A DNA stretch of 59,536 bases, taken from Thalassolituus sp. UBA674. GTDB lineage: Bacteria > Pseudomonadota > Gammaproteobacteria > Pseudomonadales > Oceanobacteraceae. The notes beneath the pieces were generated by a model. The model saw only the letters and a list, made by a program, of their open reading frames with translations, had not been told where the DNA came from and did not search any database. The stretch's first letter is position 1. Each line of letters starts with the position of its first letter. Of this stretch, positions 33,493 through 42,536 are shown piece by piece. The stretch covers positions 71,395 through 130,930 of the forward strand of contig DBNK01000025.1 of the NCBI GenBank assembly GCA_002298335.1, read 5' to 3'. Both the position numbers and the translations under genes were made by a program.

Positions 33493-34923
33493 ATGAACAT
33501 CAGAATTCCGGATTTTCATCAGGCACGGGTACTGGTTATCGGCGACATCATGCTCGACCGTTACTGGGGTGGCCCGACCTCCCGCATCTCACCGGAAGCC
33601 CCGGTGCCGGTGGTGAAAATTCAGGATACTGAAGACCGTGCCGGTGGTGCCGGTAACGTCGCGCTGAACATCGCCACACTCGGCAGTGCCGTGGATCTGG
33701 TCGGCGTGGTCGGTAAAGACGACAACGCCACGATTCTCGGTGGCCTGCTGAAAGACGCTGGTGTCGGCTGTCACTTCCGTACTCATCCGCAGAGCCCGAC
33801 CATCACCAAGCTGCGCATCATCAGCCGTCAGCAACAGCTGATCCGTCTCGATTTTGAAGAAAACCGCGCCGACCCTGATCCGGCTGAACTGCTGAAGCTC
33901 TATCAGTCCCGTGTGGCAGAAGCTTCTGTGGTGATTCTGTCTGATTACGGCAAAGGCACGTTGAATGATCCACAGCCGCTGATTCAGGCCGCCAGAGCTC
34001 AGAACACGCCGGTGCTGGTCGACCCGAAAGGCACGGACTTTGAAAAGTACCGTGGCGCGACCCTGATCACGCCGAACCTGAGCGAATTCGAAGCCGTGGC
34101 CGGTCATTGTGAGACCGATGACGAGCTGGTCAGCAGCGCTCGTGAGCTGATCGAACGCTTTGACCTGAGCGCCATGCTGATCACCCGCAGTGAGAAGGGT
34201 ATGACGCTGGTGGCGAAAGACGCCGAGCCGTTCCATCTGCCAACCCGTGCGCGAGAGGTCTACGACGTCACCGGTGCCGGGGATACCGTAATTTCCGTGC
34301 TGGCGGCCTCGCTGGCAGCCGGATGCTCGATGGAAGAAGCGACCTTCCTTGCCAATACCGCGGCCGGTATCGTCGTCGGTAAGCTGGGTACCGCCACGGC
34401 CAGTACCGAAGAGCTGCGCCGTGAACTGCGTCAGGAAAGCCAGCAGGGTGCGGGGCTGTTCGATGAAGAATCCCTGATGCTGCTGGTGGCCGAGGCCCGT
34501 GCCCGTGGCGAAACCCTGGTGATGACCAACGGCTGTTTCGACATCATCCACCCCGGCCATGTGCAGTATCTGAAAGAAGCCAAAGCACTGGGCGACCGTT
34601 TATTAGTCGCGGTGAACTCCGATGAATCCGTCAGTCGCCTGAAAGGCCCGCAGCGCCCGGTAAATCCGCTGGATCACCGCATGGCCGTACTGTCCGGGCT
34701 GGAAAGCGTCGACTGGGTGGTACCCTTCGGCGAAGACACTCCGGAACGTCTGATCTGCCGCGTGCTGCCGGATATTCTGGTGAAGGGCGGCGACTACACC
34801 GTCGAGCAGATTGCTGGTGGGCAGTGCGTACAGAAAAACGGTGGTGAGGTGATCATCCTGAGCTTTAAAGATAACTGCTCAACCTCGGCCATCATCCGCA
34901 GAATACAGGAGACCGAAGAATGA
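33493..34923 (+). CDS. hldE: Bifunctional heptose kinase / ADP-heptose synthase HldE
   Basis: 476 aa from ATG 33493 (AGG just upstream), one residue from the E. coli length. Residues 1 to about 320 form a ribokinase-type kinase (VIGDIMLDRYWGG, AGGAGNVALN, DVTGAGDTVISVLAASLAAG with the catalytic aspartate) that phosphorylates heptose 7-phosphate at C1. Residues about 345-476 are a cytidylyltransferase-fold domain (VMTNGCFDIIHPGHVQYL) that transfers AMP. The intermediate step is done by GmhB (16.8 kb). Its stop overlaps the hldD start (ATGA). Confidence 0.96.
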   Translation: MNIRIPDFHQARVLVIGDIMLDRYWGGPTSRISPEAPVPVVKIQDTEDRAGGAGNVALNIATLGSAVDLVGVVGKDDNATILGGLLKDAGVGCHFRTHPQSPTITKLRIISRQQQLIRLDFEENRADPDPAELLKLYQSRVAEASVVILSDYGKGTLNDPQPLIQAARAQNTPVLVDPKGTDFEKYRGATLITPNLSEFEAVAGHCETDDELVSSARELIERFDLSAMLITRSEKGMTLVAKDAEPFHLPTRAREVYDVTGAGDTVISVLAASLAAGCSMEEATFLANTAAGIVVGKLGTATASTEELRRELRQESQQGAGLFDEESLMLLVAEARARGETLVMTNGCFDIIHPGHVQYLKEAKALGDRLLVAVNSDESVSRLKGPQRPVNPLDHRMAVLSGLESVDWVVPFGEDTPERLICRVLPDILVKGGDYTVEQIAGGQCVQKNGGEVIILSFKDNCSTSAIIRRIQETEE

Positions 34924-35888
34924 TTATCGTCACCGGTGGCGCCGGTTTTATCGGCAGCAACATCGTCAAAGCCCTGAACGACATGGGCCGCACCGACATT
35001 CTGGTGGTCGACGACCTCACTAATGGCCGTCAGTTCTACAACATCAGCGACTGCGACATCACCGACTACCTCGATAAAGACACCTTTATCGCTCAGGTGC
35101 GCGCCAGTGGTCTGCCGGAAGGCACCGAGGTGATCTTTCACGAAGGCGCCTGCTCCGCCACCACCGAGTGGGACGGCAAGTTCGTGATGGACAACAACTA
35201 CGAGTATTCCAAGACCCTGCTGCACGCCTGTCTGGATAAGGGCGTACCTTATCTTTACGCCTCCAGCGCGGCGGTGTACGGCGGCAGCGCCGTGTTTAAA
35301 GAAACCCGCGAATATGAAAAGCCGCTGAACGTCTACGGCTACTCCAAGTGGCAGTTCGACCAGTACGTGCGCCAGCTGCAGCAGACCTTCCCCGGCGGTG
35401 AATTCCCGTCGCAGGTGGTCGGCTTCCGTTACTTCAATGTGTATGGTCCGCGCGAGCAGCACAAAGGCTCTATGTCGTCCGTGGCGTTCCACTTCAACAA
35501 TCAGATCAAAGACGCCGGCGTGTGCAAGCTCTTCGCCGGTACCGAAGGCTATGGCGATGGTGAACAGCGCCGTGACTTCGTCTACGTTGGCGATATCGTG
35601 AAGGTAAACCTGTGGTTCTGGAACAACCCGGACAAGAGCGGCATCTTCAATCTCGGCACCGGTAAATGTCAGAGCTTCAACGACGTCGCTGACGCCGTCA
35701 TCGCCTGGCACACCGACAAAGGCACCGCCGCTTCCAAGCAGTACATGCCCTTCCCGGATCACCTCAAAGGTGCCTACCAGAGCTTCACTGAGGCCGATAT
35801 CTCCAACCTGCGCTCCGTCGGTTACAGCGATGACTTCTTCACCGTTGAGCAGGGTGTCGCTGAGTATCTGGACTGGCTGAATGCCTGA
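34920..35888 (+). CDS. hldD: ADP-L-glycero-D-manno-heptose 6-epimerase
   Basis: 322 aa, overlapping hldE by four bases. It is a short-chain epimerase: MIIVTGGAGFIGSNIVKAL is the NAD(P)-binding motif, YASSAAVYGG holds the catalytic serine, and NVYGYSKWQFDQYV gives the Y-x-x-x-K pair. YFNVYGPREQHKGSMSSV is typical of HldD. It converts ADP-D-glycero- to ADP-L-glycero-heptose for the LPS inner core. Confidence 0.96.
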   Translation: MIIVTGGAGFIGSNIVKALNDMGRTDILVVDDLTNGRQFYNISDCDITDYLDKDTFIAQVRASGLPEGTEVIFHEGACSATTEWDGKFVMDNNYEYSKTLLHACLDKGVPYLYASSAAVYGGSAVFKETREYEKPLNVYGYSKWQFDQYVRQLQQTFPGGEFPSQVVGFRYFNVYGPREQHKGSMSSVAFHFNNQIKDAGVCKLFAGTEGYGDGEQRRDFVYVGDIVKVNLWFWNNPDKSGIFNLGTGKCQSFNDVADAVIAWHTDKGTAASKQYMPFPDHLKGAYQSFTEADISNLRSVGYSDDFFTVEQGVAEYLDWLNA

Positions 35889-36843
35889 CAGCAAGACTGC
35901 AGCAGCTCCTGAGTCCGGCCCCCAGTTCGACAAGTCACTGCTTCACCCTAAGCACTGGGCGACATGGATCGGGCTGGGTATTCTGGTGCTGCTGACCCGG
36001 CTGCCATACCGCTGGCAGCTGGCCATCGGTAAGCGTATCGGGCTGATTCTGCACAAGGTCGCCAGAAGCCGTCGTCACATCACCGAAGTGAATATCCGCC
36101 TCTGCTTCCCGGAGAAATCCGCTGACGAACAGACCGCACTGGTGCGTCAGATCTTTATCGATAACGGTATCGGCCTGATGGAAACCTTCATCGCCTGGTT
36201 CCGCCATCCGTCGTGGCTGGCCGACCGTACCGAGTTCATCGGTTTTGAAAAGGTCCGAGAAGCGACGGCTAAAGGGCAGGGTGTGATGCTGCTCGGCGCG
36301 CACTATTCGATGCTCGATCTGGCCGGCAGTCTGGTTTGGAACGTCCAGAAGGTCAGCGTCAGCTACCGCCCGCAGGACAACCCGGTGATGAACTACCTGA
36401 TGGAACGTGGCCGCGCGCGCCTGTACAACGAATGCCTGCAGCGCAAAGACATACGTGGTTTTATCCGCACACTCAAAGCAGGCAATGTGCTCTGGTACGC
36501 GCAGGATCAGGACTTCGGCCGTAAGAACAGCATCTTTGTGGATTTCTTCGGCCACCCGGCTGCGACCATCACCGCCACCTCACGCATTGCCAAAGCCGGA
36601 AAAGCACTGGTGATGCCCATCACCTACTTCCGCAACGACGATAACTCCGGCTACGTGGTCACCGTGCATGACCCGCTGCCGATTCCGAGCGGCGATGATG
36701 CGCAGGACGCGCAGATGGTGAATGACTTCTTAGCAGATCAGCTGCGTCAGCATCCGTCGCAGTATCTGTGGCTGCATAAGCGCTTTAAAACGCCGGTGGA
36801 TCCGGCGGAGAAGAAAGGGTTGGTTTATCGTCAGGGTGTCTGA
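35881..36843 (+). CDS. lpxL: Lipid A biosynthesis lauroyl/myristoyl acyltransferase (LpxL/HtrB family)
   Basis: 320 aa, overlapping hldD by eight bases. A membrane segment (WIGLGILVLLTRLPYRWQLAIG) is followed by the acyltransferase core. The H-x4-D box lies in GAHYSMLDLAGSL. RPQDNPVMNYLMERGRARLYNECLQR and YAQDQDFGRKNSIFVDFFGHPAATIT are the conserved substrate segments. It transfers a secondary acyl chain to Kdo2-lipid IVA. The family call is certain; LpxL versus LpxM/LpxP is inferred. Confidence 0.88.
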   Translation: MPDSKTAAAPESGPQFDKSLLHPKHWATWIGLGILVLLTRLPYRWQLAIGKRIGLILHKVARSRRHITEVNIRLCFPEKSADEQTALVRQIFIDNGIGLMETFIAWFRHPSWLADRTEFIGFEKVREATAKGQGVMLLGAHYSMLDLAGSLVWNVQKVSVSYRPQDNPVMNYLMERGRARLYNECLQRKDIRGFIRTLKAGNVLWYAQDQDFGRKNSIFVDFFGHPAATITATSRIAKAGKALVMPITYFRNDDNSGYVVTVHDPLPIPSGDDAQDAQMVNDFLADQLRQHPSQYLWLHKRFKTPVDPAEKKGLVYRQGV

Positions 36844-36869
36844 CGCCGGAAGCTGGAACTCTGACACCT

Positions 36870-36972
36870 GTCATTGCGATAACTTCGTTACGAGAAGCCG
36901 CGAAGCAATCCAGAAAACAGTGTTAACCACCATTGCATGCTGGACTGCCACGGCCTGCGGCCTCGCAGTGAC
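36870..36972. repeat. Imperfect palindromic intergenic element (about 103 bp)
   Basis: It starts GTCATTGCGA and ends TCGCAGTGAC (one mismatch in ten). Inside, GCAATCCAG (36905-36913) pairs with CTGGACTGC (36940-36948). Repeats of this GTCATTGCGA...GAAGCAATCC...CTGGATTGC...TCGCAATGAC kind occur dispersed between genes in many bacteria. No second copy is seen in the window. It may fold in the RNA downstream of lpxL. Confidence 0.6.
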
Positions 36973-37008
36973 GGTACTGTGAGGCCGACTTACTCATTCC
37001 TACGTCGT

Positions 37009-39588
37009 TTACTTCTTCACTGCTTTCACCGCCAGCGGCGCGGTTCCTGTGGTCGGTACCAGCTCAACGTCGATTTCCAGTCCACTGATTCCTTCCGGTC
37101 CTACGACAATCAGGTCCGGGTATTCCCCGCACACTTCGGCGCTCTGACAGATCAGCAGATCCACATCAATGTCGGAACCGGCCTGTACCCGGTAGGTGCC
37201 CTCCGGAACGTTACCGATGGCGAAATAGCCGGAGCTGGTGTCGGTGACGGTCTCGGTGACGACGTCGCCGGTGTCATCGTTGATCAGCAGCACGTAGACC
37301 GGCGGCTGTTCATACGGGGCGGCGGCATCCCCCACCTGCATGGTCACCGGCACAATGACTTCATCGCCGGTGTCGGCGGTAAAGATGATGCTGGCGCTGT
37401 AAATACCATCACTCAGCCCGGAGCGGTCGACGGACAGTGGATAGGTGCCCAGTCCGTCGCTGCCAGCCTGGCTGTCGCTGACGCTAAGCCAGCTGGCGGT
37501 TTCTTCATGGGTGACGGAGGCCGGTGCGCTGTCGCCGCTGTAGCTCAGCACCAGTGAGGCCGTGCTGTTGGTCCCTATGGCCACGCTGGTCGGGTTTGAG
37601 CTCAGTCCATCTGACGTCAGCGGGGCAGGCAGGTCACCGCCACCAGCCAGATCCAGGGCTGCATTCACGGCCTTACGGGCATTGATCAGGCCGTAACCGA
37701 AACTGTCGTCACGGCCAGCGCTGCCAAGGTCATCGGTAATGTTGCCGCTGGCCAGCAGGGCATCGAATTCCGCCGGGGTCATGGCCGGGTAGACGGCCTT
37801 CATCAGGGCGATTACGCCGCTGACGTGCGGGGTCGCCATCGAGGTGCCTTCCAGCTGGGCATAGCCGGGTTCACGCGAGCCGGATGAATCATCGACATAG
37901 GTGCTGGCAATACCGCCCGCCAGACCATTGCGCACGGTATAGGAAATATCGCCACCGGGCGCGGCCACATCAATGCTTTCGCCGAAGTTGGAGTAGTAGG
38001 CCAGGGTATCGTCCGGAGCGCTGGCGCTGACGGAGATTACGCCGTCATAGGCCGCCGGGTAGCTCGGGCAGTTGGAGCTTTCGTTACCGGCAGCGGCGAC
38101 GATAATGACTCCGGCGTCACGCACCTGGGAGATGATCTGCTGTTCGGCACGGCTGCTGTTCGGGCCACCGAGGCTGAGGTTGATTACCGCGGCGGTATCC
38201 GGAGGAACCGTGCCACTGTCGTTGTCGAGGCCGGCGGCGTAAAGCATCGCCTGCAGCACATCGTAGTTGCTGCCACTGGAATCCAGACCCAGAACACGCA
38301 GCGGCATCACCATGGTCTGCCAGCCAACCCCGGCCACCCCTTCACCATTGTCTGTATCGGCGCCGACGGTGCCGGATACATGGGTGCCGTGCCATTCGCT
38401 GGTGCAGGGGTCGGCGGTGCAGCCACCGGTATCGTCCGGGTTGCTGTCGATGCCGTCGCCGTCGTTGCTGTATTCGGGGTCAGAGATAAAGTCATAACCT
38501 GAGATCAGCTTGTTGCTCAGATCCGGGTGCGACATCAGTACGCCGCTGTCGATCACAGCGACAATGACATCTGCGCTGCCGGTGGTGATGTCCCAGGCGG
38601 CGGGCAGGCTGATATCGTCGTAGTGAAACTGGCGGTCGTAGAAGCTGTCGTTGGGGGTCAGCAGGGCCGTGCGGCGGTAGTTCGGTTCGGCAAACACCAC
38701 ATCATCGCGGGTGTTCAGGGCCTTGATGGCATTGATGGTGTCTTTGGCGTCGTTCCAGCCAGCCGGAACCTGTGAGGCCGCACTGCGTATGGTGGCAGCC
38801 GAAGTGCTGCGGGTGAAGCGGGCTTTGACCGGATAACGGCCATTGCTGGACTGGCTGGTTACGTGCAGATCCCCGAGGGTGAAATCCCGCTTCTGCGTGA
38901 CTTTGTGCCCCGGTTTCTGGCTCTGACTACTGAGCTGCTGCGGGTCATCGCGCCACTGCACGATGGCTTCGCCGTGGATGAAGCCGCTGGCGGTGGAAGC
39001 GGCAGTACACTGGCCGGGGCTGCCCTCTGAGCCGGAAACCGACAGAATGTATTTGGAGATGCCTTCGTAGGCATAGACGTTTACCAGAAAGGTGCCGTCG
39101 TAAGGGACGGTGATGGACTCCGAAGCATCAGTCGAGACAGACAGGTCCAGCGGGTCGGACTGTCCTGGTGCATACAGGTAGAGGTCGAGATCGCCGGAGA
39201 AGCTGTCTGATTCGGTGAAGTCAGCCACCTGCAGCAGAATCCGCTGACCGGCCTGCAGTGTCACCTGAAAATAATCTTCGTCGTCCACATCCGCATAAAA
39301 ACGCTGACCACTGGGATCAGTAACCCCCTGTTCCTGCGTACCTTCGGCAGAGGCAAACCCCTGCAGGGTGAACACATTGGTGGTTAACACCTGTGGCTCA
39401 AAGGGGTTGTTGTTGCTGCGGTATGGCGCATTGCTGTCGTTGATATCGTCATCCTGAATCAGCGACCGTGTCAGTGATACGGTACCGCTCACCACGGGGC
39501 CGCTGCCGGAACCACCTGAGCCACCGGAACCACAGCCCTGCAGTAGCAGGAATGAGCTTAAAAGAAGAAGAGACAGAGGCTGTTTCAT
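37009..39588 (-). CDS. Subtilisin-like (S8) serine protease lipoprotein
   Basis: 859 aa with AGGGA before the ATG. The lipobox LLQGC (cysteine at about 19) is followed by a glycine/serine linker. A pre-peptidase (PPC-like) domain at about residues 70-190 includes FYADVDDEDYFQVTLQAGQRILLQV. The S8 catalytic domain covers about residues 310-645. Its aspartate is in VIVAVIDSGVLMSHPDL, its histidine in EWHGTHVSGTVGAD, its oxyanion asparagine in AAAGNESSNCPSYPA, and its serine in LEGTSMATPHVSGVIALMKAVYP. The C-terminus holds beta-sandwich repeats. It is a surface protease, likely degrading extracellular protein. Confidence 0.92.
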   Translation of the reverse strand: MKQPLSLLLLSSFLLLQGCGSGGSGGSGSGPVVSGTVSLTRSLIQDDDINDSNAPYRSNNNPFEPQVLTTNVFTLQGFASAEGTQEQGVTDPSGQRFYADVDDEDYFQVTLQAGQRILLQVADFTESDSFSGDLDLYLYAPGQSDPLDLSVSTDASESITVPYDGTFLVNVYAYEGISKYILSVSGSEGSPGQCTAASTASGFIHGEAIVQWRDDPQQLSSQSQKPGHKVTQKRDFTLGDLHVTSQSSNGRYPVKARFTRSTSAATIRSAASQVPAGWNDAKDTINAIKALNTRDDVVFAEPNYRRTALLTPNDSFYDRQFHYDDISLPAAWDITTGSADVIVAVIDSGVLMSHPDLSNKLISGYDFISDPEYSNDGDGIDSNPDDTGGCTADPCTSEWHGTHVSGTVGADTDNGEGVAGVGWQTMVMPLRVLGLDSSGSNYDVLQAMLYAAGLDNDSGTVPPDTAAVINLSLGGPNSSRAEQQIISQVRDAGVIIVAAAGNESSNCPSYPAAYDGVISVSASAPDDTLAYYSNFGESIDVAAPGGDISYTVRNGLAGGIASTYVDDSSGSREPGYAQLEGTSMATPHVSGVIALMKAVYPAMTPAEFDALLASGNITDDLGSAGRDDSFGYGLINARKAVNAALDLAGGGDLPAPLTSDGLSSNPTSVAIGTNSTASLVLSYSGDSAPASVTHEETASWLSVSDSQAGSDGLGTYPLSVDRSGLSDGIYSASIIFTADTGDEVIVPVTMQVGDAAAPYEQPPVYVLLINDDTGDVVTETVTDTSSGYFAIGNVPEGTYRVQAGSDIDVDLLICQSAEVCGEYPDLIVVGPEGISGLEIDVELVPTTGTAPLAVKAVKK

Positions 39589-39636
39589 AAAATCCCTGTT
39601 TGCTGTGCATTGGCCGGCGGGTTGTTGCTGCGCGGC

Positions 39637-40602
39637 TTACTGAAAATCACCCGACAGATAACGGTAAAACGCCGGGTTAACCCATACCGGACGGATGGTC
39701 ACCGTCCATGGAAATGCCTGTTCACGGATGCGCCGGGCCAGGGTTTCTGCTGAGCTGTCTGAGAGCAGAACCTGTGCCGTCTGGTTCCCGTCGCTGATAT
39801 CCACCTGAGCGACAGCCTCAAAACCCTTTGCGGTCGTGTAGCTGCGCACGAAAGGCTGCCACCAGCTGCCGTGAATCAATGGCTGGTTCATGCCGGTCTG
39901 TTTCTTAGCATAGCGGCTGAGGATGACCATAAAGCGTTGTTTGTCCGCCGCGTCCGCAAATTCGAGATGCAGGTCGTACTCCCGGGCTTCAATCAGAATG
40001 TGATGGTCATCGAGAGTGATGGCCCCGGCAGCGGGCTCTCCCCAGCCATCGCGGTGCAGATACGCCGAGATTTTACTGCTGAAACCCACCCGGGCGCCCA
40101 TGTCCTCACTGGTCAGCAGCGCCAGTAACTGCTGTGCGTGACGGATATCACTGTGGCCATAAATCAGGGTGCGCTCAGGGTCAAACGCTGGCCACGGGCT
40201 GGTGGCGATGTTGTAGCCGTTGGCCAGATCGCGGCGGATCAGCTCACGCAGCGCCAGGGTAAATTCAGAGTGTGGGTGTTTCTGTGCCGCCTCCCAGAGT
40301 GGCAGCAGGCGCGGATAAAGCGAGGGCTCACCAAGGTCGCCTATCCAGCCGGGAGATGCCGCAGCAGGCAATTCCGGCAGCAGAGTGAGCACCGCGCAGG
40401 CCTGCTGTTCAGTCAGGGGTTTATCTGCGGAATCCGGGGCCAGCCGTAAGGCTTTGTCTGCACTGAAGGTATCCGCCAGTTCGGCGTAACCTTGCGCGTT
40501 CACGGCATCACGGCAGCTGTCCGCATTGACCAGCACAGCACCCGGCAGCAGAAGCAGGATCAGAACGAGTTTGGAAAACAGGCGCAGAGCGGAGGCTGGC
40601 AT
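39637..40602 (-). CDS. Secreted protein of unknown function next to the S8 protease
   Basis: 321 aa. A signal peptide (LVLILLLLPGAVLVNA, ending about residue 27) precedes a soluble, mixed alpha/beta mature part with two cysteines early on (about 30 and 69). Visible segments include ERTLIYGHSDIRHAQQLLALLTSEDMGARVGFSSKISAYLHRDGWG and DDHHILIEAREYDLHLEFADAADKQRFMVILSRYAKKQ. No family is recognised. It is upstream of the protease in the same direction (48-base gap), so a shared transcript is likely and a role in the export or control of the protease is possible; that role is inference only. Confidence 0.7.
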   Translation of the reverse strand: MPASALRLFSKLVLILLLLPGAVLVNADSCRDAVNAQGYAELADTFSADKALRLAPDSADKPLTEQQACAVLTLLPELPAAASPGWIGDLGEPSLYPRLLPLWEAAQKHPHSEFTLALRELIRRDLANGYNIATSPWPAFDPERTLIYGHSDIRHAQQLLALLTSEDMGARVGFSSKISAYLHRDGWGEPAAGAITLDDHHILIEAREYDLHLEFADAADKQRFMVILSRYAKKQTGMNQPLIHGSWWQPFVRSYTTAKGFEAVAQVDISDGNQTAQVLLSDSSAETLARRIREQAFPWTVTIRPVWVNPAFYRYLSGDFQ

Positions 40603-40791
40603 AAAAAAGTATCAGTTTGCCGGGGTGCCTCTGAGTATAAGCCGAAGCCTGTCTGGCTGACACTGGCACGCCTGACAATCCCAGCAAAGCCTGACACAGG
40701 GCCGCGCTCTGATGCCTTTGACCGATAGGCAGGCAGAGGCTCCGCTTTTATCCTGAGCACTGATGAAGAGCATGGACGACAAGGAGGTCCC

Positions 40792-42303
40792 ATGTCCTTA
40801 GCGCGAGTCTATACCCGTGCCCAGTCAGGTATTGAAGCGCCACAGGTTCTGGTGGAAGTGCATCTGTCCGGCGGTCTGCCGTCGCTCAGTCTCGTTGGTC
40901 TGCCCGAAACCGCTGTGCGTGAATCCCGTGACCGGGTGCGCAGTGCCATTCTCAACAGCCAGTTCGATTTCCCTGCGCGGCGCATCACCATCAATCTGGC
41001 CCCGGCAGATCTGCCGAAAGAAGGCGGTCGCTACGATCTGGCCATCGCGCTGGGCATTCTGGTGGCCTCCGGTCAGGTGCCGGGCGAGAAGCTGGAGAAG
41101 GCCGAATTTATTGGTGAGCTGACTCTGGCCGGAGAGTTGCAGCCGGTGTCCGGAGCATTACCGACGGCGCTGGCCTGCAGCCGCACCGGGCGTATCTTGG
41201 TTCTGCCCGAGGCCTGCGGGGCGGAAGCGGCGCTGTGTCAGAACGGCGAACAACGAACCGCACAGTCATTGTTGCAGGTCTGTGCCTGGCTGCACGGTCA
41301 GACTGAGTTACCACAGGCATTGCCTGCAGAAGCGAACCCTACCGATATTCTTTGTGAAGACCTGACCGAGGTGAAAGGTCAGGCGCAGGCGCGCCGCGCG
41401 CTGGAGATCGCCGCTGCTGGTGAGCATAACCTCCTGTTTATCGGCCCGCCCGGTACTGGCAAAACCATGCTCGCCAGCCGTCTTCCCGGCATTCTGCCGC
41501 CCATGTCGGATGACGAAGCCATTGAAGCCGCGTCGGTGGCTTCGGTCAGTCATATCCGGGCCGATCTGGCCCGCGACTGGGGTAAGCGGCCTTTCAGGGC
41601 ACCGCATCATACGGCCTCGGGCGTGGCATTGGTCGGAGGTGGCAGTCACCCTAAGCCCGGTGAAATATCGCTGGCCCACGGTGGTGTGCTGTTTCTTGAT
41701 GAGTTGCCGGAATACAGCCGCAAAGTGCTGGATGTACTGCGTGAACCTCTGGAGAGCGGCGAGATCGTCATCAGCCGTGCCAATCGTTCCGTGCACTATC
41801 CCGCCCGCTTTCAACTGGTTGCCGCTATGAACCCTTGCCCCTGTGGGTATGCCGGAGATTCTGGGGGCCGTTGCCAGTGTACGCCGGATCAGATCCGGCG
41901 CTATCAGGGGCAGATTTCCGGCCCGTTGCTTGACCGTATTGATCTGCATGTGGATGTGCCGCCGGTGTCGCCATCCGTGTTGCAGCAGTCACCACCGTCG
42001 GAGCCAAGTAACGCCGTACGTGCGCGCGTTGTGGAAGCACGGCTGCGTCAGCAGCAGCGGCAGGGCTGTCCGAATTCAGCATTGAAGGGCAGTCAGCGCG
42101 ATGAGGTCTGCGCTCTGTCTGAGGACGATCAGCATTGGCTGCTGGGCAGTATTGAGCGGCTGGGTTTGTCCGCCCGGGCGTATCACCGCTTGCTGACGGT
42201 AGCGCGGACGATCGCCGACCTGCAGGGTTGTGAGGCTATTGCCCGTGTGCATCTGATGGAAGCTCTGGGCTTCCGTGCGCTGGACCGCTATCAGACAGCC
42301 TAG
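40792..42303 (+). CDS. comM: YifB/ComM Mg-chelatase-like AAA+ ATPase
   Basis: 503 aa with a strong AAGGAGG before the ATG. The N-terminal Lon-protease-like (ChlI) domain reads LVEVHLSGGLPSLSLVGLPETAVRESRDRVRSAI. The AAA+ domain has a Walker A GPPGTGKTMLASRLPGILP (about residue 219), GGVLFLDELPEYSRKVLDVLREPLESGEI as Walker B, and MNPCPCG. The C-terminal lid is typical. ComM is a branch-migration helicase aiding recombination in natural transformation. No other competence gene is in the window. Confidence 0.94.
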   Translation: MSLARVYTRAQSGIEAPQVLVEVHLSGGLPSLSLVGLPETAVRESRDRVRSAILNSQFDFPARRITINLAPADLPKEGGRYDLAIALGILVASGQVPGEKLEKAEFIGELTLAGELQPVSGALPTALACSRTGRILVLPEACGAEAALCQNGEQRTAQSLLQVCAWLHGQTELPQALPAEANPTDILCEDLTEVKGQAQARRALEIAAAGEHNLLFIGPPGTGKTMLASRLPGILPPMSDDEAIEAASVASVSHIRADLARDWGKRPFRAPHHTASGVALVGGGSHPKPGEISLAHGGVLFLDELPEYSRKVLDVLREPLESGEIVISRANRSVHYPARFQLVAAMNPCPCGYAGDSGGRCQCTPDQIRRYQGQISGPLLDRIDLHVDVPPVSPSVLQQSPPSEPSNAVRARVVEARLRQQQRQGCPNSALKGSQRDEVCALSEDDQHWLLGSIERLGLSARAYHRLLTVARTIADLQGCEAIARVHLMEALGFRALDRYQTA

Positions 42304-42390
42304 TTCTTTATTCGTAACTTGAAGAACAGGGTTTGTCTGCCACACTTAAGAATAATAATTAGATGCGTTGCGCTCCTGACGGAGATCCGT

Positions 42391-42510
42391 ATGGAAAAGA
42401 AACAGTTAGCGTTTTTTCTGGTCTTTATTGTCCTCATGGTGGCAGGTATGACCTGGTATCACCACGAGACACCGAGCCCGTATGACGCCAAAGCCTTCTT
42501 CGGGGAATAG
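42391..42510 (+). CDS. 39-residue single-pass membrane peptide
   Basis: From ATG 42391 with GGAG six bases upstream. The peptide is MEKKQLAFFLVFIVLMVAGM and then a short tail TWYHHETPSPYDAKAFFGE. A positively charged N-terminus, one hydrophobic helix (about residues 6-22) and an acidic C-terminus suggest a small inner-membrane protein. Its position after comM and its good ribosome-binding site support it. An upstream in-frame start at 42319 has no such site. The function is unknown. Confidence 0.6.
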   Translation: MEKKQLAFFLVFIVLMVAGMTWYHHETPSPYDAKAFFGE

Positions 42511-42516
42511 TGATGA

Positions 42517-42536
42517 CTGACGCGGAACCGCGTCAG
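42517..42536. other. Perfect hairpin at a convergent gene end
   Basis: CTGACGCGG-AA-CCGCGTCAG, a nine-pair stem seven bases after the small membrane gene and covering the stop of the EAL gene. There is no T-run on either side. Confidence 0.5.

Noticed and set aside
36937..37557. 206-codon plus-strand frame over the end of the S8 protease gene
   Set aside because: Antisense shadow that begins inside the palindromic element.
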